DNA of 64,000 bases from Trichosphaerium sp. ATCC 40318. Its lineage: Eukaryota > Discosea > Flabellinia > Trichosidae. Position 1 is the stretch's first letter. Each line of letters begins with the position of its first letter. Below the pieces are notes generated by a model. It was given only the letters and a program-made list of their open reading frames with translations. It searched no databases and had not been told where the DNA came from. Positions 58,068-64,000 of this stretch are shown one piece after another. The position numbers and the translations under genes were made by a program. The stretch lies in NCBI GenBank assembly GCA_038496445.1, contig JALMLS010000216.1, positions 62,001-126,000 on the forward strand, read 5' to 3'.

Positions 58068-59918
58068 TTATGTATAATTTATAGCTTTCTGTATTTTACT
58101 TAACGCTCCAAGGGCTCCTAAAGGAATACCGATATTGTGTTCACCCTTTATAGAGCAATTCGCTGGGTTTATCCGAATAGCAGAGGCATGTTCTTTACTT
58201 TCATCAGTACACAATAAATCTACTTCCAGTCTAAGCGAATGTAGAGAAAGACCACATCCTAAAAAATATCGTTAGGGCGTTGCGCTAGTAACTCTAAAAC
58301 AAATAACTGGCGTGGAGGTAAAATTTTTGTTCATTGTAGTGAGTGAAGGAGGTACCAATATCGAAAACAGCGAGTTTGCTTCTTTTTATGTTTGAATTAT
58401 TTTTATCAGACTTTAACCCATAGAATGGTCCGTATACTCCTTTAAGCCATCTCTTAAACCTTTTCTTTTGTGCTTTACTTCTAGATGCAACCCATGTAAG
58501 ATTTGTATCCTAAAAATAGATCAGTGAACACGTGATTAATGACAAAAAAAAAAGATGAAAAAGTTCAGATTGAGCGTACGCCGAACATTGATACGTTTGG
58601 TCGTGCTATGCTGCCACATTCAGGACACATTGGTACATCTCCTTTTAGTTGTAAATCTTTATCACTTTTTGGAAAAGACGCGCTAGCAATGCGCCAAACA
58701 TGATGACATTGTTCATTGACACATTGTAAATGAAGTAAACATCCTAGGCACCCAGGTGAGCTAGAACAAGAACAAAAAAAACAAACTAAGCTCGTCTTTT
58801 TTTGTGAGAAAGTTGGCGCGTACCATGTGCTTCAAATACTTTTTCATCTGCGAAACCAGCTTTTTGAAATTGACTGTCTATGTTACTTGTAAAAACAAAA
58901 TAATTATCATTCTTAGACCGGCATATATCTAAAAAATCGATTGGTAAGATACAAACCAATTGACATCCAAAAAAAAAAAAGAACTAAACAACATTATTCA
59001 TACCACGCAAAATTCGGAATCCCTAAAGCTCTCGCATTAGTGCTTAAATTAAAATATTATTAATAATGACTTATACTCACATCATGAGGCTTTGCTGAAT
59101 GATATAGTTCTGCTCTATGTCCATAAAATCCCCAAGCAGCACGTGGTTTCTACCAGAATTAAAACTTTGTAACAGTCGATTTAAATTAAAATCTGTGTCA
59201 CGTGTGACACGCACATTTTCAAACCAGTCAGGATGAGACATCCCCTCCAGGCTAAGTCCAGCATCTTTCAATTTAGGGTATGCTGCGATGATAATAAGTT
59301 TTAAAGGAGGCAAGATTTGTCGCTCCTGTACAGGTACGTACCTCTCCAAAAGCCGTTTGGCCCTCTATAATCTGGTAGACCTGAATCTACACCAATACCT
59401 AACGGCGTTTGAGTTATGCTATAGGGAAGACGCCAGATAGATTTTGAAGAAACGTCAAGCGTACCTGCACCAGCAACAATCAAAATGGCATCGGCTTCTT
59501 GAACTATTTTGGCGGCAGATTTGATTTTGTCTTCTTCTGATAGAGTCGCTAAATTATTGCGTAAGTACTACTAACGCCAAATTATGCATTTATCAGTGCG
59601 TACTATCGCCTTTTGATAGCGTTGGAGATTGCACAAACCAAGATTAAAATCAGCAACGTTATAACAACTGGTAGTTGTACCACGTATTTACTACTTCGTT
59701 TTCTTCGTTCCCTAGCATGCTTGGGTCTGTTTTTAAAAATGTAAATAACTACAAGCCATAAAAACATGTATTGTACCTAGATTTGGTTTTATCTTATCGT
59801 GGTTAGACGACCATATGATCTTATGGGGTTGTAAATGAGATGTAAGCCATTCGACGTCTAGGAATTTATCTCTGTCTTCTTCAGCGAAGGGAAGGCACTC
59901 GTCATCGCTAGAATCCAT
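58068..59918 (-). CDS. Sirtuin (Sir2-family NAD-dependent deacylase)
   Basis: Start MDSSDDECLPFAEEDRDKFL. After an N-terminal extension of about 80 residues comes the Sir2 core: ILIVAGAG (interrupted by an intron), then GIGVDSGLPDYRGPNGFWR, AYPKLKDAGLSLEGMSHPDW, NYFVFTSNIDSQFQKAGF with the NID motif, a zinc site of two pairs (CVNEQCH and CPECGS) followed by ARPNVSMFG, and a closing INPANCSIKGEHNIGIPLG. The catalytic His falls in VFEAHGCLG. This variant (GVDSGLPDYRG) is closer to bacterial-type Sir2 proteins than to SIRT1. About 400 residues with eight or so introns. Confidence 0.85.
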
Positions 59919-60300
59919 TGTTGGACCTTTGTATTGTTATTTAACAGTTAAGTGACATGTCGCACTTGTGCGCTGCTTCTTATGTTCTACTTGCTCGCTT
60001 AGATCTCCACTAGGTGCTCTCTTCATTTTTAAGGTATATTTAACCAATGAAACACTTAACAAATACCGAATTGACGTTCATTTTTAATGCACTTAAACAA
60101 TATTCAATGAACAAAAGACAAACTGTGTTTTATGCGTTTCTTGCTGTCTTTAGGAGTTGTTTCTTGTAAGAGGTAGTATACACAATAAGTACAAGCTTAT
60201 TTATTGATTGGCACCTCTGTTGTGTTTGTGTCCATTAGATAGCAAAGGATACTTTTGCTGGTTTTTTTTCTTATTTTTTTCTACAACGAAATACAACGTG
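59919..60300. other. Intergenic
   Basis: About 380 bases between two minus-strand genes; presumably holds the sirtuin promoter. I see no other feature. Confidence 0.45.
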
Positions 60301-62140
60301 CTACCAAAAGTTGCACATTCCTCCTCGCTTTTCTAAAAGTATACTGTTTTCGAGTCTAACACCAACAAACTCTTTTTTAGCTCGAAGAGCTACAATGGTG
60401 CCACCAGTGGTGCATTCTAACAAAAGATAAGTAGCTAAACTACAAAACCTGTTAGTACGTACCTTCAATTTTGTCGTAGTATTTCTCAACCACATGATAA
60501 AGTTCTCTCTTAAAATAGTCATGTATAAGAATCACTGATTCAGGGTGAATATACGCAAGTGCAATACTACAACAGTAAGTAACGACATTGGCTATTTTAG
60601 GCATTTTTTGTCATCGTACAGAGCGCAAGAGATTCGAGCACGGCCATCAATAAACACTGTATCAAATTTTTTGACACCTAGTTTGTCTATTGTCTCTAAG
60701 TACGGAGTCCATTTACAATGATCTGCTGATGATGACACAAGTTCAAGTTTGTCCTCTAAACAAGGTCAAAACGTGAAGATTACTAGTTACATTGTCGTAC
60801 GTTCTGTAGCGTTTACTGGTACACAGTGTAGTTCTATTTTTTCATCTAGTTCAATTGCATTGATATAAGAACCAATTCTATTACACCACAGTAACTCATG
60901 TTCTATAGCATACGCTTTTTTACAGAGAGGAGCATAATGAAAAGTACTACCACCTGTTCCCCACTCCAAATATATTTTATCAGCTCCTAGAAGTATGAAA
61001 GATTAAAATCAGTAAAAACAAGTTTCACACTATACCCATATACTTTTTGGCGAACTCTTGTTCATCTTGTGACATGTCAGCAGGAGGATATTGGATTTTT
61101 GCTTGGTCTATTGAACTGGAAAAAACTTTGTATTTGTTGGATACATGAGGCACGTGAGGTTTGATCTTTGCCCAATAATCTATTAAGTCAACATCTGCTT
61201 TCTCTATTGTAGACCATGTCATCTTTTGGTTCATGAGTGGTCTAGGTGCCGCTTTTGCTATTTTTTTAAAAAACATCCCTTCAGGAAAGGTATCAAGGAA
61301 ATTGTCCAGAGCTTGCCAGAAATGTATACGGTGTAACTTTAGACGACCCTAAAATCTCAATAAGGTTGTTGAACACGTTAATTAAAAGACTCGTACGTCC
61401 AGTGTGAAAGGGTTATGAGGGTATAAAATGATGCTTGCTTTCTTTAGTTTTTTAAATTTTTCTTTGAAGTCATCTGCCATTTCTGAAGCCCTGTATAAAC
61501 TAGTTGCAATTTTTTGAGGTACATTAATATGATATACGCCAGAAGGGTTCGTTGGATCAAGCATAGATAAGCCTATATGCCACATTATATTTGTACAAGC
61601 AAAACAAAAAGCAAACCTTCAACTTTTATTGCTTCTTCTTGCTTTTTGTCCACCACTTTTCTCTTAGTCAGTATTCAGCGTTGAACTAAGTAACGATATT
61701 TTGACTAAAAAGACAAACCTTCTTCAAATACAGCGTCAATATTTTGTAGTATGACAGCCGCAAAGTCAATAAGACAACATCTATCATATAGAGCTAATCC
61801 AACTTTAAGGTATTTATGTTGAGCGTCCTGTTAGTTCTGTTAGTGTATAATCTTATTATGTCACTTACGTCCGAGTTTTTTCTATAAACAATCATGTCAT
61901 CGATAACATCACCAATCATATCTTGTTTAACCTAGCAACAATTTGTTGAGTTTTTTTTTTGAGATTGAAAAGAATTCTGTTTTTGGATCCGCACGTGGTT
62001 TAACAGCTCTGGGTCAATGAATAATACAGTATCGTGTATTGTTTTATGCTGTTTTAATGTATGAAACGTTACAAGAGACGTCACTAGTTGTTCTTTTGAC
62101 GCTATAGGAATATAAACAGCTTAAAACGCTTTAGTTGTCT
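60301..62140 (-). CDS. SAM-dependent methyltransferase-like protein with long N-terminal region
   Basis: The exons chain in phase from about 62140 (start not fixed) through LFIDPELLNHVKQDMIGDVI, KYLKVGLALYDRCCLIDFAA, YHINVPQKIATSLYRASEMA and LKLHRIHFWQALDNFLDTFP. A Rossmann-like domain follows: DKIYLEWGTGGSTFHYAPLC (the SAM loop, family pattern 'LEWGSGGST'), KKAYAIEHELLWCNRI, ELHCVPVNATE, KKFDTVFIDGRARISCALY, and VILIHDYFKRELYHVVEKYY. The end is FVGVRLENSILLEKRGG. The last two blocks match an uncharacterised class I methyltransferase family seen in algae and protists. The N-terminal half is unrecognised; it may be a second domain or a separate gene with its stop not seen. Confidence 0.65.
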
Positions 62141-62593
62141 TCATACCAGCGATTGAGGCGTAGCAATAGCTGTTTATCCCTCTTTGGTTTTGTACCCTAT
62201 CAATATCTTGCGTATCTCTCGCACATATAATATCTAAGCAACAGAATCAGATGAACCAACGTTAAATTAACCACGTGGGTTCTTTTCCGTTTCAGATTCT
62301 AACAAATACTTTATTATTAATGTGGGGCGTACAGACTAGCGTCCATACTGTCGAAACAGTTACAATTGGTAAGATGCATCGTTTAATCCACATGTGAGAC
62401 CTCAAAAAAAAGCAAGTACACTAAGTCAAAACATATCAATACTAGGTTATCCAGCTGTCGTTATAACTTCTCTACAAAGGGTTAAGTAGAGGCCCTAGAT
62501 ATCAAAGCCTACAAGTTTTCTTGTAGCGCCAGTATAAGTAAGTGTATTTGCATGAGAAAAACAAATATTGAGAGGTTCCCTTATGTACTCATT
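62141..62593. other. Intergenic
   Basis: About 450 bases with no firm gene; must contain the start of the methyltransferase-like gene if that start lies upstream of 62140. Confidence 0.4.
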
Positions 62594-62880
62594 GTGATGC
62601 TTTTGTTTTCTTTGTTTTTTGGTTTGGCTTAGCGACAAGCGCATGTGCCAATGAGACAAAAGTTGTATTCTAGATTAACCCATAACGGCGTTATCTTACT
62701 TTAGCCACCCGAACAATGTGCATTACGTAATCTTTGAGGTATTCAGAAATAGAAAACAAGAATATTAAAGAAAACATCTGTGGTTTTGCTCGTTCAAATT
62801 TTTCTTGGCTTAGAGTGATGCCCCTACGATTGAGGTTGTTGTAATCTGGGTGTTTTCCTTGAACTTTTAGCCTGGATTTC
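62594..62880 (+). pseudogene. Inverted truncated copy of the 49.0-49.55 kb gene segment
   Basis: Near-identical to the reverse complement of about 49555-49255: the upstream region (GGCTTAGCGACAAGCGC), the shared ATTCTAGATTAACCCATAAC block, then ATCTTTGAGGTATTCAGAAA and CGTTCAAATTTTTCTTGGC. Relative to the 49-kb copy it lacks about 65 bases that include the ATG and first exon, between CATTAC and GTAATC. Point differences are spread throughout. A weaker match continues to TTCCTTGAACTTTT near 62860. The copy therefore cannot make the protein. Confidence 0.8.
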
Positions 62881-63028
62881 TTGGCTATCGTTTCCGTGGA
62901 GGTTTTGATACTGATTTATTCAAAAGCCTATGTACAACGACGAGTGGCTGTTTCAATTGTTAGTTTTACGAACGTTGACAACGCTGAGGATGGTCGTAAA
63001 TACCGGGTTTTTTGGATTCAAGAAAAAT

Positions 63029-64000
63029 TTATTGAGCTTTTCCTTTCCTCCGTCTACGTCTGCGATTTTTTGAAGGTTTAGATGCCTGTCTTGGGTTTCC
63101 TTGATCTTCTTTTGTTTCATCAGTTGTTCCTAAAGAATGGAAGTTCATCATTAACTCATCCAAATCATCATCTGCTCTGTTTTTCTTTGTACGACGAATA
63201 ATTGTTTCTCCTTGTTGTTTTCCTCTTCGTTTATTTTTCCCTCTTTTCGTCTGTTGTCTTGGTCCTGTTTTTACAACCATATCATCATCTTCTTTATTAG
63301 TATCAAGAGTATCCATTTTTTCAGCTAATACCTAAACAAAGATTAAATAAGGTTTTGCGTTTCTCAAAATATTCCTTGTTTTCTGGGGTTGTTAAACTGC
63401 AAAAAACTCGAGTAAAAATCTTGTTGATTGACACAAAAAGAATACTTAGGGTTTGTAGGAGCAAGTCCACAGTAACAGACATTGTACTTGCACTTGATTT
63501 GGGTTTTTTCAAAAAAAAGAAAGAGGATTTTAGATGAATTGTTTAGTCTCTTGGTGATACCTTTTCGCGCTTGTCTTCATCTTCATCTTCACATTTTTCT
63601 TTCCAATATCTCAGAAGATTTATCAAATGAGACATTGAGCAATGTGCAAAGTAGCTTCGTAGAGAAGGAATCTCTTTATTATAAAGCTTGAGTAAAATAG
63701 TTATATACTCACTCTTGTCAGTAAATCTATCCAGGAAAAACAGTTAGACAAACTTTGATTACTCTTAGATAATACCCTGATACTTGTCTTCTAGCCATTG
63801 ATTCGAAATCTGCAACATTACTATCTGGATTCAGCTAATGAGAAGAAAACAAGATTAGCAATTGATTTCAAAACTGAAGAACAATTGTTTGGTACCTTAT
63901 CGAGTGTATGTTTATAACATGTCTCAAGGCATTCTGTCAATGCATCAAGATGTCTCTTTACATTACCATAAATAGTGGCATGTTGTGGAAAGTACGTTAG
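63029..64000 (-). CDS. Unidentified protein, 5' end outside the window
   Basis: The exons read ATIYGNVKRHLDALTECLET, LNPDSNVADFESMARRQVSG, IPSLRSYFAHCSMSHLINLL, a Cys-bearing piece (CKYNVCYCGLAPTNPKYSFC), VLAEKMDTLDTNKEDDDMVV, and a basic Gln/Lys/Arg tail (KRGKNKRRGKQQGETIIRRT; KPSKNRRRRRRKGKAQ) to a stop at 63029. The mix of acidic and basic low-complexity tails suggests a nuclear or nucleolar protein. I do not recognise the family. Confidence 0.5.

Noticed and set aside
1-64000. CRISPR arrays, bacterial operons, riboswitches
   Set aside because: Intron structure and gene families are eukaryotic; no spaced direct repeats were seen.
1-64000. tRNA and rRNA genes
   Set aside because: I looked by eye for the B-box GGTTCGA context and cloverleaf pairing and found no convincing case; a tRNAscan run would settle it.

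Overview
This window is nuclear DNA from a compact, AT-rich, intron-dense eukaryotic microbe. Almost every gene is broken by introns of about 38-65 bases. Many introns start GTACGT or GTACGN rather than GTAAGT, and end in TAG, CAG or AAG. Genes lie on both strands, often only 50-200 bases apart. The content fits a protist or zoosporic fungus/oomycete-like organism: a SAP plus FunK1/Crinkler-type kinase, saposin-like and EGF secreted proteins, a class C GPCR, an F-box/YwqK-repeat protein resembling giant-virus families, and RAP/endonuclease-like proteins. I cannot fix the lineage from sequence alone. All gene models were spliced by eye, so internal exon borders are predictions.

Layout. 0-6.3 kb: a coiled-coil/GRAM protein (-), a small secreted DUF4430-like protein (-) and the SAP-kinase (+). 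6.8-14.5 kb: an SLC1-type dicarboxylate/amino-acid transporter (-), a DCC-family protein (+), a long UVR-motif coiled-coil protein (+) and ribosomal protein uL23 (-). 15.1-25 kb, all minus: the three-part block TFIIE-beta, TFIIE-alpha, XPB helicase, then a dual-specificity phosphatase, a tandem calpain-domain-III protein and Mediator subunit MED22. 25-31.7 kb: isopentenyl phosphate kinase (+), a membrane F-box protein (-) and threonyl-tRNA synthetase (-). 32.5-46.3 kb: a gamma-glutamyltransferase-like protein, a three-domain saposin precursor, an EGF/PPC secreted protein, a decayed histone H2A, the YwqK/MORN-like repeat protein and a GABA-B-like receptor (all +), with one unidentified gene (-) among them. 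46.5-64 kb: a ubiquitin-like protein, an LRR-phosphatase fusion, a CIR1-like splicing factor, a LURP-one-related protein, a short-chain dehydrogenase, a coiled-coil membrane protein, a RAP-like protein, a second DUF4430-like protein, a sirtuin, a SAM-methyltransferase-like protein and a gene running off the right edge.

The standout is 15149-19878. TFIIE-beta, TFIIE-alpha and XPB (the TFIIH translocase) lie head to tail. When the apparent introns are removed, the three proteins join in one open reading frame; the only stop codons between them sit inside those introns. Either this is a single TFIIE-XPB polypeptide, or it is an extremely tight cluster of three functionally linked general transcription factors in which splicing decides fusion versus separation. 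MED22 lies 4.6 kb beyond on the same strand.
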